From NCBI GenBank assembly GCA_016932315.1, contig JAFGDD010000002.1, positions 62,001 through 126,000 on the forward strand: a stretch of DNA of 64,000 nt, in the 5' to 3' direction. Positions 1 to 7,865 of the stretch are shown here, in pieces (the stretch's first letter is position 1; every line of letters begins with the position of its first letter). The DNA is from Candidatus Woesearchaeota archaeon. Lineage in GTDB: Archaea > Nanobdellota > Nanobdellia > Woesearchaeales > SM23-78. Position numbers and translations under genes: made by a program. Under the pieces are notes generated by a model. That model made no database searches, had not been told where the DNA came from, and saw nothing but the letters and a program-made list of their open reading frames with translations.

Positions 1-1
1 G

Positions 2-388
2 ATGATAAAGCAGTGCAGAAAACTAGCTGCAAGAAAAAAATGGGGTAACATAACATTCATCAAGCAAGACGCTGCAAAGCTCAGGCTGAAAAATAATTAT
101 GCAGACGGAATAATATCAGTGATAGGGCTAAGCGCAATACCAGACCACAAAAAAGCACTTAAGAACTGCCATCATGCACTGAAAAAAGGAAGTAGATTAG
201 TGGTGATTGACGGCAAAGATTTCAGCAGCAAGTACAAATTTCTAAACCCAATATTAAAGCTTCTCAGATGGTCCAAGAGCTACGAGAAAAAAGACCTGAT
301 AAACGACATAAAAAAAATATTTGGCAACATCAAAGTCAATGAGTATTTCCTGGGAAGCACATTCATGGCAGTGGCTGTGAAGAGATAA
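2..388 (+). CDS. SAM-dependent methyltransferase, C-terminal part (5' end cut)
   Basis: The reading frame is open from the window edge, so the N-terminal SAM-binding half is missing. The visible 128 residues have the second half of a class I methyltransferase: a strand-acidic residue region (FIKQDAAKL), the hydrophobic strand expected before the active site (YADGIISVIGLSAIPD), a helix with KALKNCHHALKKGSRLVVIDG, which is the usual 'L+pGG.lvv.D' step of UbiE/Methyltransf_11 proteins, and a C-terminal lid. The substrate cannot be told. An inverted-repeat element starts 18 bp after the stop. The family call is fairly safe; anything more specific would be a guess. Confidence 0.75.
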   Translation: MIKQCRKLAARKKWGNITFIKQDAAKLRLKNNYADGIISVIGLSAIPDHKKALKNCHHALKKGSRLVVIDGKDFSSKYKFLNPILKLLRWSKSYEKKDLINDIKKIFGNIKVNEYFLGSTFMAVAVKR

Positions 389-405
389 GATACTTTCAAA
401 TTTTG

Positions 406-518
406 AAAAAAGTCGCCGCAGCCTGCAGCAGATGCAACGCAGTTTACGCAGTAAACAAGTTGCAGCTTGGCTGCATTGACAGGGGTTGCCCCGTACGGGG
501 TGGCAATGGCGACTTTTT
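406..518. repeat. Intergenic inverted-repeat element 1 (core-positive)
   Basis: The ends form a perfect 11-bp inverted repeat (AAAAAGTCGCC and GGCGACTTTTT). Inside, one arm pairs GCAGCC with GGCTGC and holds GTTTAC/GTAAAC at its tip. A second arm is the core GGGG-TTG-CCCC-GTAC-GGGG at 482-500, where CCCC can pair with either G run. Ten further copies of this core occur in the window. The element sits just after a methyltransferase gene and before a small ORF. It could act as a terminator here, but other copies lie between divergent genes. Confidence 0.8.
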
Positions 519-591
519 GAACATACCTGAAAATAAAAAATAGAAATATTTATATACAATCAATATAAAAGAAATAATCGAGGTGATATTT

Positions 592-723
592 GTGAAATTA
601 AACAAGAAAGCATACTTACACCACCCTGTTGTTGCAATCATTATAGGATTCTTAGTAGGATTGGTCCTGATGTGGCTAGTGTGCAAAGGAATCCTACATA
701 TAGGCTCATTCAAGATTTGTTAA
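592..723 (+). CDS. Small single-pass membrane protein (43 aa)
   Basis: This short ORF starts with GTG. A GAGGTGAT ribosome-binding sequence lies at 580-587 and a TATA-like ATTTATATAC at about 547-556, roughly 36-45 bp before the start. The product has a short basic N-terminus (MKLNKKAYLHH), one hydrophobic segment of about 20 residues (VVAIIIGFLVGLVLMWLV) and a tail with two cysteines (VCKGILHIGSFKIC). The promoter, ribosome-binding site and membrane segment together support a real gene. I do not recognise the family. Confidence 0.6.
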   Translation: MKLNKKAYLHHPVVAIIIGFLVGLVLMWLVCKGILHIGSFKIC

Positions 724-802
724 AAAATATTTTTTATAACTATTTCTGACTGCATTAATTAGTTAAATAAGATGAAAAAATAATAAAAATAAAAAATTTA
801 GT

Positions 803-1744
803 TTACCTTGCACGAATCTCCTCGTAACGGGCGAGACCGTAAATGTCCTTTAAGTGCTGGTAAAGCTCATTAAATAAAGTTTCCTGATGCTTCTTAATCT
901 CTGCCAATTCAGCCTGAGGGAACTTCTCCTCTTCAAGCTTCTTATCAAGCTCAGGCAACTTGTCCTTGATGAAAGAAAGCATCTCGACGTACAAGTAAGT
1001 ATCCTTAGTGATTATGTCATAGACATAATCAGCCTCTATCTTCATGGAATCAAACACTTTCTTATCAATCTTAAAGATTCGCTCCAATTCCTTCTTAGCA
1101 TCATCAAACTTCTTTTCCTTCACCAAGTAAGCAATTTTGTCAAAGAAGCGATAAAGCTTGTCAATGCCGCGCATCTCTGACTTAACATACTTCTTCTCAA
1201 GCCTAGCCTCCCTCCTAATAGTGCGCTCAATACCCCTCTCAGACCTGAACTTCATCAAGAAATCCTGCCTAGTAACACCGGCAACATTATCAGACTTCAA
1301 ATAAGCCAAAACCCTCCTAATCTGGTCAGTCCTGGCGCGAATGTCGCTGCAAACTTGGTGCAAAGGATCATCAATCTTCCTCTTGTACTCATCAAATAAT
1401 TCCTTGTGCGAAGAAGCAAGCTGGTCAAGGAAAGGCTTTAATTGGTTATTCAAATCAACCTCCTTGCCAATAGCCTTCTCCTCCTCGTTAAGCAAGATGA
1501 GCTCGTCCTTCTCAATAATGTAAAGGTAATGCTCCTTCTTCTCAGCCAATCCGAGAATATGCTCAAAAGCATTCTTAACGCCGTCAATATCACCCTTATC
1601 AATAGCCTTCCTAAGCTTATCCTCATGCTCCTTCAAGTGCTTAGCAAACCTCTTCCTCCTCATCCTGCCAGCCAATCTCCTGACCTGCTGAGCCAAGCCA
1701 GCAGTAGTCCTCAAATGCATGAAATCAAGTTGTGTCGTTACCAT
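803..1744 (-). CDS. Helical coiled-coil protein of unknown function (313 aa)
   Basis: I do not recognise a family. The product is almost entirely helical and highly charged, with a basic N-terminus (about residues 20-40, RRLAGRMRRKRFAKHLKEH) and no signal peptide or membrane segment. Two similar helical blocks, about 55-140 and 205-300, each contain a K-D-x-L/Y stretch (IIEKDELIL, IITKDTYLY), which suggests an internal duplication. It is the last of five minus-strand genes with short gaps (4856 to 803), 41 bp after the previous stop, so it is probably co-transcribed with the membrane genes upstream. It resembles in style the helical proteins at 7.3-9.6 kb. Confidence 0.75.
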   Translation of the reverse strand: MVTTQLDFMHLRTTAGLAQQVRRLAGRMRRKRFAKHLKEHEDKLRKAIDKGDIDGVKNAFEHILGLAEKKEHYLYIIEKDELILLNEEEKAIGKEVDLNNQLKPFLDQLASSHKELFDEYKRKIDDPLHQVCSDIRARTDQIRRVLAYLKSDNVAGVTRQDFLMKFRSERGIERTIRREARLEKKYVKSEMRGIDKLYRFFDKIAYLVKEKKFDDAKKELERIFKIDKKVFDSMKIEADYVYDIITKDTYLYVEMLSFIKDKLPELDKKLEEEKFPQAELAEIKKHQETLFNELYQHLKDIYGLARYEEIRAR

Positions 1745-1785
1745 TCTTAATTCACCTGCTTATTTTTCTTCACCTCTTATGATCA

Positions 1786-2457
1786 TTAATTGAGTTTAAG
1801 TAATGATTCACTTTCTTTTTGTTCAATATGCTGAATTATTTTAACAGCCATTTCAATATAATCAGTTATTTGCTTATGGGTGTAAGTTAAATTGCCTATT
1901 TCTTTAAATTGCGTCAAGGCCTCTCCATTATCAGCTTTTAATAATTCATCTTTTATTTTACCAGTGGATTCATTATGGGATTGAACTGCTTTTTGAAGAA
2001 TCAGTTGTATTTGCCCAAGATACGTCAACTCTCTCATAATGTTAGGATCATTCAAATATATGCGTTTACTTTTCCTATTCTTATTGATGATTTCATTTGC
2101 ATCTTGCAATGCTTTGAGAATTTTTTTCAATTTTTTCAATTCATACTTTTCAAACCATTTCACAGAAGCCTCTGTTAATCCTTTTTTATCATCTTCTGCC
2201 TTTAGAGCAGCTTTTTGTTTTTGGATTTCTTCTGCGTCCGTTTCTAATCGTTTCACTTCTTTAACTTCTTCTTTTTGCTCTCTTTGGACATCCGCAACAC
2301 TTTCACCTGCAGGAATAGAAGTGGCTTTTTCTAAAATTTTTTGTATATATCGAATATCACCTGTTTTCATATATTCAATTAATAAAGCATAATTAAGGCT
2401 AGGAGGCATTAATATTCGTGCATAATTCTTTTTTTCAGATTTTTTCTTTGTTGCCAT
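1786..2457 (-). CDS. Charged helical protein of unknown function (223 aa)
   Basis: No known domain is visible. After a lysine-rich start (MATKKKSEKKNYA) comes a short folded-looking part (residues 15-50, ILMPPSLNYALLIEYMKTG) and then a long run of Lys/Glu-rich helix that should form coiled coil (residues 60-120). The C-terminal 100 residues are mixed amphipathic helices. It lies 15 bp after the stop of the 556-residue gene and 41 bp before the 313-residue gene, all on the minus strand, so it is very probably part of one operon with them. It is likely soluble and cytoplasmic. Confidence 0.75.
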   Translation of the reverse strand: MATKKKSEKKNYARILMPPSLNYALLIEYMKTGDIRYIQKILEKATSIPAGESVADVQREQKEEVKEVKRLETDAEEIQKQKAALKAEDDKKGLTEASVKWFEKYELKKLKKILKALQDANEIINKNRKSKRIYLNDPNIMRELTYLGQIQLILQKAVQSHNESTGKIKDELLKADNGEALTQFKEIGNLTYTHKQITDYIEMAVKIIQHIEQKESESLLKLN

Positions 2458-2472
2458 TATTTTTTTCGCCTC

Positions 2473-4143
2473 TTATGGATTCAGTTGAGGTTGTGGTTGA
2501 GTTGGTGAGAGATTATTAATTAGGAATACGGGAGAGTAATTGAAGTCTAAGACTCCGTATTGCCTAAGTGTTGCTGGTTGAACTGCTTCTCCTCGCGCGA
2601 ACTTAAACATCATAATATCAAGTGCTTCTTGGGTTATTCCTTGCGGCGGTGCGTGCTCTTGTACTGAAGCAAACAGGAATATTGCATGCAAGCCAGTTTC
2701 TGGATTCCTGAAATTTAGGGCAACATTAATAGTAACACTTGCAGAAACCTCGAATTGATGGTAAAATTGACCTTGATTTGCTGCCAAGTTAGTAGTATAT
2801 TGTTTGATATGTTGCGGTTTATTCCTGACTTTGAAGGTGATATTTCCTGGCATAATACCATATCTATTTTGAAGTTCATTTAGGTTAATTACTTTTGGTT
2901 TGCCAGTCAAATTTACTTCCATAAAGAAAAGGTGATAAAGAGCTTCACTTTTGCTGTTAGGCTTTTTAATTCTAAAGTCAATTGTGGCCTCGTGAGATGT
3001 GTTTGCTGGTAAAGGAAAGTTTTCGGTTAGTATCTCAGTTGTTCCGAAAGGGTGCTGTAACGAAGCCATATGTTGGGGATCTGGCTCTGGTGAATTTGGT
3101 GCTATAACCACTTCTTGTTCTTTAGGGGGGGAGTGTTCTTTTTTTAATTTTGGGACTATTGCATGACAGAATACTCTGTGCGCATCGTTTAGTGTTATCT
3201 GAGCCGGATCAGTGGGCCAGCCTTCTGGGTGTTGCCCTTCTTGGCGGTCTCCGTCACGAGGTGATACCAGCAGAATTCTTTGGTTGAAATCAGCTCTGTG
3301 AATATTCAGTGCGAATCGTCCGTTTTCATCTGCTACATTTTGGGCAATAATTCGGTTACCAATCATAGCCTTTATAGGGTGTTTGAGTCCTGTCTGCGGC
3401 GGTTGTCTTTCAAATTCTCGTTGGGCCTCTTGTGCATTTTGAAGCGGTAATCTCGTGTGAACATGTTCAATTCTAGAATGACCAGGGTTAGCTGGATCTG
3501 GCTCTGCAGCCAAAATTCTTCCTGTTATTATGCCTTCAATGTTTAATCCTTCAAAGTTGCAAGCAATCCACTTCCATTGGGGTTTTTCCCAATCAAATTG
3601 TAGTCTATCTAATGTTGAGTGTAATACTCCTCCTTTGATTTGGTTTTTTAATTTTTTTATATAATGCTTATCGAAATGAAACGATAAATTAGCTGCTCCT
3701 AAGGCAATAACTGGTCCGTCAGATTTTCTTGGATATAATTGGTCAAGAACAGCAGGGTTTAATACCATGCTTTGCGGGATGTTAAGCTCAAATGGCACCC
3801 TGAAATGAACAATATCACTCCAGCCAAGATATATTCCTCTTACTTCTCCTGCTCCTTCATGCGTCATTAAATTATCCACAAATTGTTGAAAGTTTTCATA
3901 GTAGCCAACAGAAACACTTGGAAGATGCTGATACATTGGCGGAAGCGTTTGCCTGTTTCTTGGATAAAGCCCGCGCTCATTAAGCGTGTTGAGTGTTTGG
4001 ATATTTGGGAAAAGCCAGAGTGTGACAAAATGAGTTCCATAGGCTCTTCGCAAGAATGTTTCTACTTGAGGATTTTCCATTCCAGGAGGTTGACTACTAA
4101 CATTTCTTGAAATCAACCTCATTATAGGGCTAAATAATCCCAT
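2473..4143 (-). CDS. Large protein with carboxypeptidase-regulatory-like segment (556 aa)
   Basis: The family is not recognised. There is no clear signal peptide or membrane helix. Residues about 200-300 look like a carboxypeptidase-regulatory-like beta sandwich: IEGIITGRI starts a strand, and IAQNVADENGRFALNIHRAD matches the 'T/D.nG.y.l.l.pG.Y.l' step. The C-terminal 200 residues are strand-rich (TIDFRIKKPNS, NITFKVRNKP, ATINVALNF), like an Ig-type fold. The stop is 2 bp before the ORF that follows the TM-anchored gene, so translation is probably coupled. Its neighbour at 4146 carries a similar regulatory-like domain, which suggests the two products work together at the membrane. Confidence 0.75.
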   Translation of the reverse strand: MGLFSPIMRLISRNVSSQPPGMENPQVETFLRRAYGTHFVTLWLFPNIQTLNTLNERGLYPRNRQTLPPMYQHLPSVSVGYYENFQQFVDNLMTHEGAGEVRGIYLGWSDIVHFRVPFELNIPQSMVLNPAVLDQLYPRKSDGPVIALGAANLSFHFDKHYIKKLKNQIKGGVLHSTLDRLQFDWEKPQWKWIACNFEGLNIEGIITGRILAAEPDPANPGHSRIEHVHTRLPLQNAQEAQREFERQPPQTGLKHPIKAMIGNRIIAQNVADENGRFALNIHRADFNQRILLVSPRDGDRQEGQHPEGWPTDPAQITLNDAHRVFCHAIVPKLKKEHSPPKEQEVVIAPNSPEPDPQHMASLQHPFGTTEILTENFPLPANTSHEATIDFRIKKPNSKSEALYHLFFMEVNLTGKPKVINLNELQNRYGIMPGNITFKVRNKPQHIKQYTTNLAANQGQFYHQFEVSASVTINVALNFRNPETGLHAIFLFASVQEHAPPQGITQEALDIMMFKFARGEAVQPATLRQYGVLDFNYSPVFLINNLSPTQPQPQLNP

Positions 4144-4145
4144 TC

Positions 4146-4856
4146 TTAGTCAACTCTCCCTGTTATTTGAACTTGTGGCTCTCCATTTTGATTATGCCTA
4201 AATCGAACATTTTCAATTACTGGCTCAAAGCCATGCGCTTCTTCTCCTTCTCTGCCAAATGTGAAAGTAACTAATTCATCCTTTCCTTCCTGAAGGCGCA
4301 TTTGAGACCAGAAATACCTGTTTCTGCCTCGCGTTACAGAAAAGACACGCATTACTCCTGCACGAGCAAAAGTATGCCCTTCCTTGAATAATTCAAATAT
4401 AACATCACCTGCTGGCACACCCTCAAATGTTGTGACACCATTGTTATCAGTCCTTTTTTGATATGGCGCTTTGATAACAGCCAATCTGAATTTTCTTACA
4501 AAAGCATTTGGTCCTCTGTTTAATCTTGGATAAATCTTGACTAGAACACCAGGCAATCCTGTTCTGGATATGTCTTGAACAATAACTTTTATATTTCCAG
4601 CGACTCCATGAGATTCTCCTTCTTTCTTATCAAACTTTTTTTTATCATCTTCTTCCTCTTCTTCAGGTTTCGGTTTCTTCTTTTTCTTTCCATTGCTACC
4701 AGTATCATCGTCGCCTCCTCCGCCTCCTGTATTTCCTAACAAGCTTTTGCCGCTGAAGAACTGGATTATCTTGGCTACTATGAGGATTACTATGAGTATG
4801 TATGTCCAGCTTACAATTGCTGAGTACGCATTGGTTATGAATTGTTCTGCTGCCAT
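4146..4856 (-). CDS. Membrane-anchored protein with carboxypeptidase-regulatory-like domain
   Basis: The start is placed at the ATG whose A overlaps the stop of the upstream gene (TAATG at 4858-4854); the frame is open 26 codons further but that part would lie inside the upstream gene. The product has one N-terminal membrane helix (residues about 10-35, TYILIVILIVAKIIQFF), a Gly/Asp then Lys/Glu-rich linker (GGGGGDDD, KKKKKPKPEEEEEDD), and a beta-rich domain in which GLPGVLVKIYP and TDNNGVTTFEGVPAGDVIFEL are the hallmarks of a carboxypeptidase-regulatory-like fold. Function is unknown; the overlap with the upstream membrane gene makes a shared complex likely. Confidence 0.8.
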   Translation of the reverse strand: MAAEQFITNAYSAIVSWTYILIVILIVAKIIQFFSGKSLLGNTGGGGGDDDTGSNGKKKKKPKPEEEEEDDKKKFDKKEGESHGVAGNIKVIVQDISRTGLPGVLVKIYPRLNRGPNAFVRKFRLAVIKAPYQKRTDNNGVTTFEGVPAGDVIFELFKEGHTFARAGVMRVFSVTRGRNRYFWSQMRLQEGKDELVTFTFGREGEEAHGFEPVIENVRFRHNQNGEPQVQITGRVD

Positions 4857-5425
4857 TATTTTTTGTTTTTTCCCGGCGTCAGCCATTCTTTTCTGATTAT
4901 GAACATCATAGGCAAGCCTGTTACAAGCGCCCATTCATCTATTAGGAATAATAGTAGGAGTAGTATTAGTAGTCCTATCAGGTTTTGTAGCCAGTTCTTG
5001 TTAAACTTGAAGACTGCTAAATATGATAGACCAAGGAAGAAGCCTAGGAATATTGCCGAGCTCATTATCACTGTTATTAAGCCTCCTGTTGCCAGCATCC
5101 ATTCATATGGCATCATGAAGACTCCTATCATGCTAAAGGCAAATGATACTATGCCTGCTGTTTTGTGCTCGAAGAACTTGACTTTCTTCAATGACATGTT
5201 AGCCACTGAGAATAATACGATGAAGAGCATGAATTTCAGGAATCCTATCTGCACGGTTTGATTGTTCTTTAAGACTTCTATGTTGAACAGGTTGCTTATC
5301 ATCTCTATAGCCCTGTTTAGCGGGCTGATTCCTGTGCGTGACGTATAAGCAAAAACTCCGGGCACTGTGATTATCAATAATAGAGAGAAGAATAAGTATT
5401 TCAGAGTGTGCTTATTAATTTTCAT
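4856..5425 (-). CDS. Multi-pass membrane protein of unknown function (189 aa)
   Basis: The N-terminus is a typical signal peptide or first membrane helix (KYLFFSLLLIITVPGVFA). Further hydrophobic segments lie at about residues 60-80 (FLKFMLFIVLFSVANMSL), 90-110 (AGIVSFAFSMIGVFMMP), 112-140 (GGLITVIMSSAIFLGFFLGLSYLAVF) and 145-175 (LIGLLILLLLLFLIDEWALV). It is the first gene of a five-gene minus-strand cluster and its stop overlaps the next start by one base. I know no family for it. By context it could be the membrane platform for the two beta-sandwich proteins encoded after it. Confidence 0.75.
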   Translation of the reverse strand: MKINKHTLKYLFFSLLLIITVPGVFAYTSRTGISPLNRAIEMISNLFNIEVLKNNQTVQIGFLKFMLFIVLFSVANMSLKKVKFFEHKTAGIVSFAFSMIGVFMMPYEWMLATGGLITVIMSSAIFLGFFLGLSYLAVFKFNKNWLQNLIGLLILLLLLFLIDEWALVTGLPMMFIIRKEWLTPGKNKK

Positions 5426-5496
5426 GCTACTCTTATTTCCCTTGTTGTTAATCTTTATAAACTTTTCTACAGAATTGGATATGTTTAAAATCTCTT

Positions 5497-5609
5497 AAAA
5501 AGTCTCCTACGCGGTATCCCGAGGGGGCAATCCCCGCCGCGTCAGCATCGATCCAAGACTTTGCACTAGGCAAAGGTCTTGTCTTTGGTGACTGCTACGG
5601 CGACTTTTT
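5497..5609. repeat. Intergenic inverted-repeat element 2 (core-positive)
   Basis: The ends are AAAAAGTCTCC and GGCGACTTTTT, one mismatch from perfect. An ACGCGG/CCGCGT stem encloses a variant of the core (CCCGAGGGGGCAATCCCC at about 5518-5535), and a second arm pairs AAGACTTTGC with GCAAAGGTCTT. It lies between the end of the PH-domain gene and the start of the 189-residue membrane gene, both on the minus strand. Confidence 0.75.
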
Positions 5610-5630
5610 CTTAACCAACAAAAAAGAATT

Positions 5631-6152
5631 CTACATCTCATCATCAGAAAGTACTGTGGGTGTTAGGTCGCTTATTTTTTTCTTGACGAGGAATGGCTTG
5701 GCTATTTTCTTGAATCTGATCTCGTACTTCTCGCTGCCTGCTGTTTCTATGTAGAGCGTGCCTGTGTTTAGTATCCTGTCAAGCAAGTTTTGTTCCAGGC
5801 TTACGTCTGTTATGCTGTTGTACATCACGCTCTTAAAGGCTTCTGTGAATAATCCTCTGCTGTACATCAGTCTCTGAGTAGTTAATGCGTACCTCCTGAT
5901 GAAGATCTTGTATTCCAGCTTTCCGATCACTACTAATGGTATTATGAGTAGCAGGATGGATATCACAAACAATATTTTCACCCATATGCCTTTGCCTATT
6001 GTGATGGATGATAGTATGAGGAAGAGCACAAAAAGGAATATGATGGTTGCGCCTATGTACTGGAAGATGTAGCTTCTTCTTGAGGGTCTGAAGAAGTAAA
6101 TGATTTTCTCATCGCTGTCAAGGTGTTGGTGTATGTCGATGAAGATAGACAT
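5631..6152 (-). CDS. Membrane-anchored bacterial-type PH domain protein
   Basis: The product (173 aa) has two membrane helices (about 30-50, IGATIIFLFVLFLILSS, and 58-80, ILFVISILLLIIPLVVIG) followed by a bacterial PH domain. The domain signature is the sequence RRYALTTQRLMYSRGLF near residue 90, then SVMYNSITDVSLEQNLLDRIL and TGTLYIETAG, as in YdbS/YdbT and DUF304 proteins. These proteins are membrane associated and mostly of unknown role. The gene has its own AT-rich upstream region and stands apart from the five-gene cluster, separated by an inverted-repeat element. Confidence 0.85.
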   Translation of the reverse strand: MSIFIDIHQHLDSDEKIIYFFRPSRRSYIFQYIGATIIFLFVLFLILSSITIGKGIWVKILFVISILLLIIPLVVIGKLEYKIFIRRYALTTQRLMYSRGLFTEAFKSVMYNSITDVSLEQNLLDRILNTGTLYIETAGSEKYEIRFKKIAKPFLVKKKISDLTPTVLSDDEM

Positions 6153-6793
6153 ACTCCTGCTTATTGATTAGTTGTTTATATAATTTTTGCTGTACTAGTG
6201 GTTTTTCTTGTTTTTTCAAGGCTTTTTGCTTTTGGTGAAGTTTTTTTTGGCTTTCAAGCATTTTTTGCATGTTTTCTTGCTTTTTTCATGGTTTCTTATT
6301 GCTGCCTATCTTTTTTGCGTTATTCCTCTTGTTTTGGGCTTTTCAATTTTTTGGGGCCAGTTTTATCAATTCATTTTTTTGATGTCATGGTTTTTTTCTT
6401 CCTTCTTACTATTGTTAATAAATTTTCAATAATAGGAGTTTTTGCTCTCTCAGATTTTATGGTTGCCATTTTTTCTACTTATGATTAATAGGTTTTCAAA
6501 CCTTGTTTTACCAGCTTTTCTGATGACCTGATGGTTTTTCTCATTTTTTTCAGTCTGCGCCTTTTTTTCTTGCTTAATCACCTTTGCCAGCTTGTCCTGC
6601 TTTGTTTGGCAGGAATTCATGGTTTTTACCTCGTTTTCTGCTGATTTTTCTACCCTGCTTATATTGTTTTTTGAACTCTTGGTTTTATTCTTTTATGCGT
6701 GCTAATCCAGATAATTTTTGAAAATTTATTTTTCATATATTGCTTGTACAATAAATAGCTTGAACAATATATTAGTTAAACAATAGATAGCTA
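6153..6793. other. Gene-poor T-rich stretch
   Basis: This 640-bp stretch is strongly T-rich on the plus strand. The only long frame codes for a Phe-rich sequence without a start context and is not credible. A pattern ATGGTTTTT (or catggtttt) recurs at least five times between about 6295 and 6630. On the minus strand the same stretch encodes short Lys-rich frames, one of which (6450-6620) has a ribosome-binding sequence. The end of the stretch holds three evenly spaced ACAATA repeats and the promoter of the PadR-like gene. Confidence 0.6.
6450..6620 (-). CDS. Possible small basic protein (56 aa)
   Basis: An ATG at 6620 is preceded by GAGGT seven bases upstream. The frame codes for a Lys/Gln-rich, helix-prone peptide (starting MNSCQTKQDKLAKVIKQ) with no membrane segment. 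The composition is what any frame read through this A-rich strand would give, so the ribosome-binding sequence is the only real support. It may instead be a decayed gene remnant. Confidence 0.25.
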   Translation of the reverse strand: MNSCQTKQDKLAKVIKQEKKAQTEKNEKNHQVIRKAGKTRFENLLIISRKNGNHKI

Positions 6794-6841
6794 ATGATAT
6801 ATGTTGTTCTAAATATATATTTCATTACCAATATATTTAAA
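6743..6841 (+). promoter_or_regulatory. Three ACAATA repeats at 16-bp spacing before a TATA box
   Basis: ACAATA occurs at 6748, 6764 and 6780, exactly 16 bp apart, each preceded by TTG or TTA (CTTGTACAATA, CTTGAACAATA, GTTAAACAATA). A TATA-like ATATATTTAAA follows at 6831-6841. Even spacing close to one and a half helical turns, directly before a PadR-like regulator, suggests an operator for autoregulation. That link is inference. A related ATATTGCTT(A/G)TAC(A/G)ATA sequence occurs near 11013. Confidence 0.5.
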
Positions 6842-6844
6842 AAG

Positions 6845-7234
6845 ATGATTTATAATTTTTGTTGTGTGCCAAAGACTACAAATAAAGACAAGGACAAATC
6901 AGAATACATGGAATTGAAGGGTTTTTTATCTTTCTTAATTTTGCATGAATTAAGCCTTAGAAGCCTTTGTGGGGACGAATTATCTAAGGCAATTGGCAAG
7001 CGCAAAAAGGGTCCCCTGACCCCCGGCACCATCTATCCTGCCCTGAAGCGTCTTCGACGTAAAAAGCTTGTTTCTTATAAGCGGCAGGGCAGGAAGAAGG
7101 TGTATTCATTAACAGACACAGGCGGTGTTGAGCTTGAAAATCTTTATATTTTGTTCAGCAATTATTTTTATGGATTAAAGAATAAGATTATTCGTTTGGC
7201 TGATAAAAAACAAGGCCAAAAAAAGAAAAAATGA
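6845..7234 (+). CDS. PadR-family winged-helix transcription regulator
   Basis: The core ELKGFLSFLILHELSLRSLCGDELSKAIGKR, with GPLTPGTIYPALKRLRRKKLV and YSLTDTGGVEL, is the classic PadR winged helix: helix 1, recognition helix with 'T.YpaL.rLe..GLi', then wing and 'Y.lT..G'. A short C-terminal helix should make the dimer. The start is uncertain: ATG 6845, GTG 6866 and ATG 6908 are in frame. The TATA box at 6831-6841 would place the transcript start near 6860-6866, which favours GTG 6866 as a leaderless start. Three spaced ACAATA repeats upstream may be its operator. The ligand is unknown. Confidence 0.85.
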   Translation: MIYNFCCVPKTTNKDKDKSEYMELKGFLSFLILHELSLRSLCGDELSKAIGKRKKGPLTPGTIYPALKRLRRKKLVSYKRQGRKKVYSLTDTGGVELENLYILFSNYFYGLKNKIIRLADKKQGQKKKK

Positions 7235-7286
7235 TATGAAAATTTTGATTTTTGATTAAAACTTTTAGAAGAGGTTTTTGATATAT

Positions 7287-7856
7287 ATGCTGCTGTTAAA
7301 CAAGAAGCAAGAAGAGAAAATAGACGATCACGATCAGTTCGGGTACACATCAAAGTACGTGACTGACGAGCTCGAGCTCATACAAGATCAGCAGGAAAAT
7401 ATCATTCGTGTTACACAAGAGCTTGAGAAGGCTTTTGCCCAATCAGATAAGATAAAAGAATTAATGAAAATAATCAAGGAAATAGACAAGCTAGTTGCAG
7501 AAAAAGAAATAGGGGGAAGGCGCAAGCAAGAGTCCAAGATGATCAACCTCATAGAGGATGTTAAGGGGCTCATCAATCGCCAGCGCTACGAAGACATTGA
7601 TAGGCTCATGCTGCGCGTTCATCAACAAAGCCAGATAAAAGTGAGGCTGTCGCAGGAAGAACTGAACAACCTACGCCGGATGATGGATAAATTAGTCGAG
7701 CTTTATCAGGAGTCAGCAGGACTGTGCAGGCTCTACACCTTGATATATGAGCAGGTAAAACAAATGCACGACAAATGCTCTCAGGAGCTCGGATTGGAGA
7801 CTACAGAAGAAGTTGAGCTGAGCAAGGCAGGCGCATATAAGGAGCAGCTACAATAG
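7287..7856 (+). CDS. Coiled-coil protein of unknown function (189 aa)
   Basis: The product is highly charged helix throughout, with heptad-like stretches (residues about 25-60 and 90-160) and a single conserved-looking cysteine near the C-terminus. The ATG at 7287 follows an AGAGGT ribosome-binding sequence at 7270-7275; a TTG three codons earlier is possible. It is followed after 9 bp by the 385-residue gene and then the 165-residue gene on the same strand, so the three probably form one operon of helical proteins. No family is recognised. It may be a scaffold or DNA-associated protein, but nothing in the sequence shows this. Confidence 0.75.
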   Translation: MLLLNKKQEEKIDDHDQFGYTSKYVTDELELIQDQQENIIRVTQELEKAFAQSDKIKELMKIIKEIDKLVAEKEIGGRRKQESKMINLIEDVKGLINRQRYEDIDRLMLRVHQQSQIKVRLSQEELNNLRRMMDKLVELYQESAGLCRLYTLIYEQVKQMHDKCSQELGLETTEEVELSKAGAYKEQLQ

Positions 7857-7865
7857 ATTTGAAGA

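Noticed and set aside
406-518. All palindromic elements as factor-independent terminators
   Set aside because: Archaea end transcripts mostly at T-rich runs without hairpins, and several copies are between divergent genes. A terminator role for single copies cannot be excluded.
6198-6488. Phe-rich open frame on the plus strand
   Set aside because: It is the product of T-rich low-complexity DNA, has no ribosome-binding or promoter context, and does not look like a folded or membrane protein.
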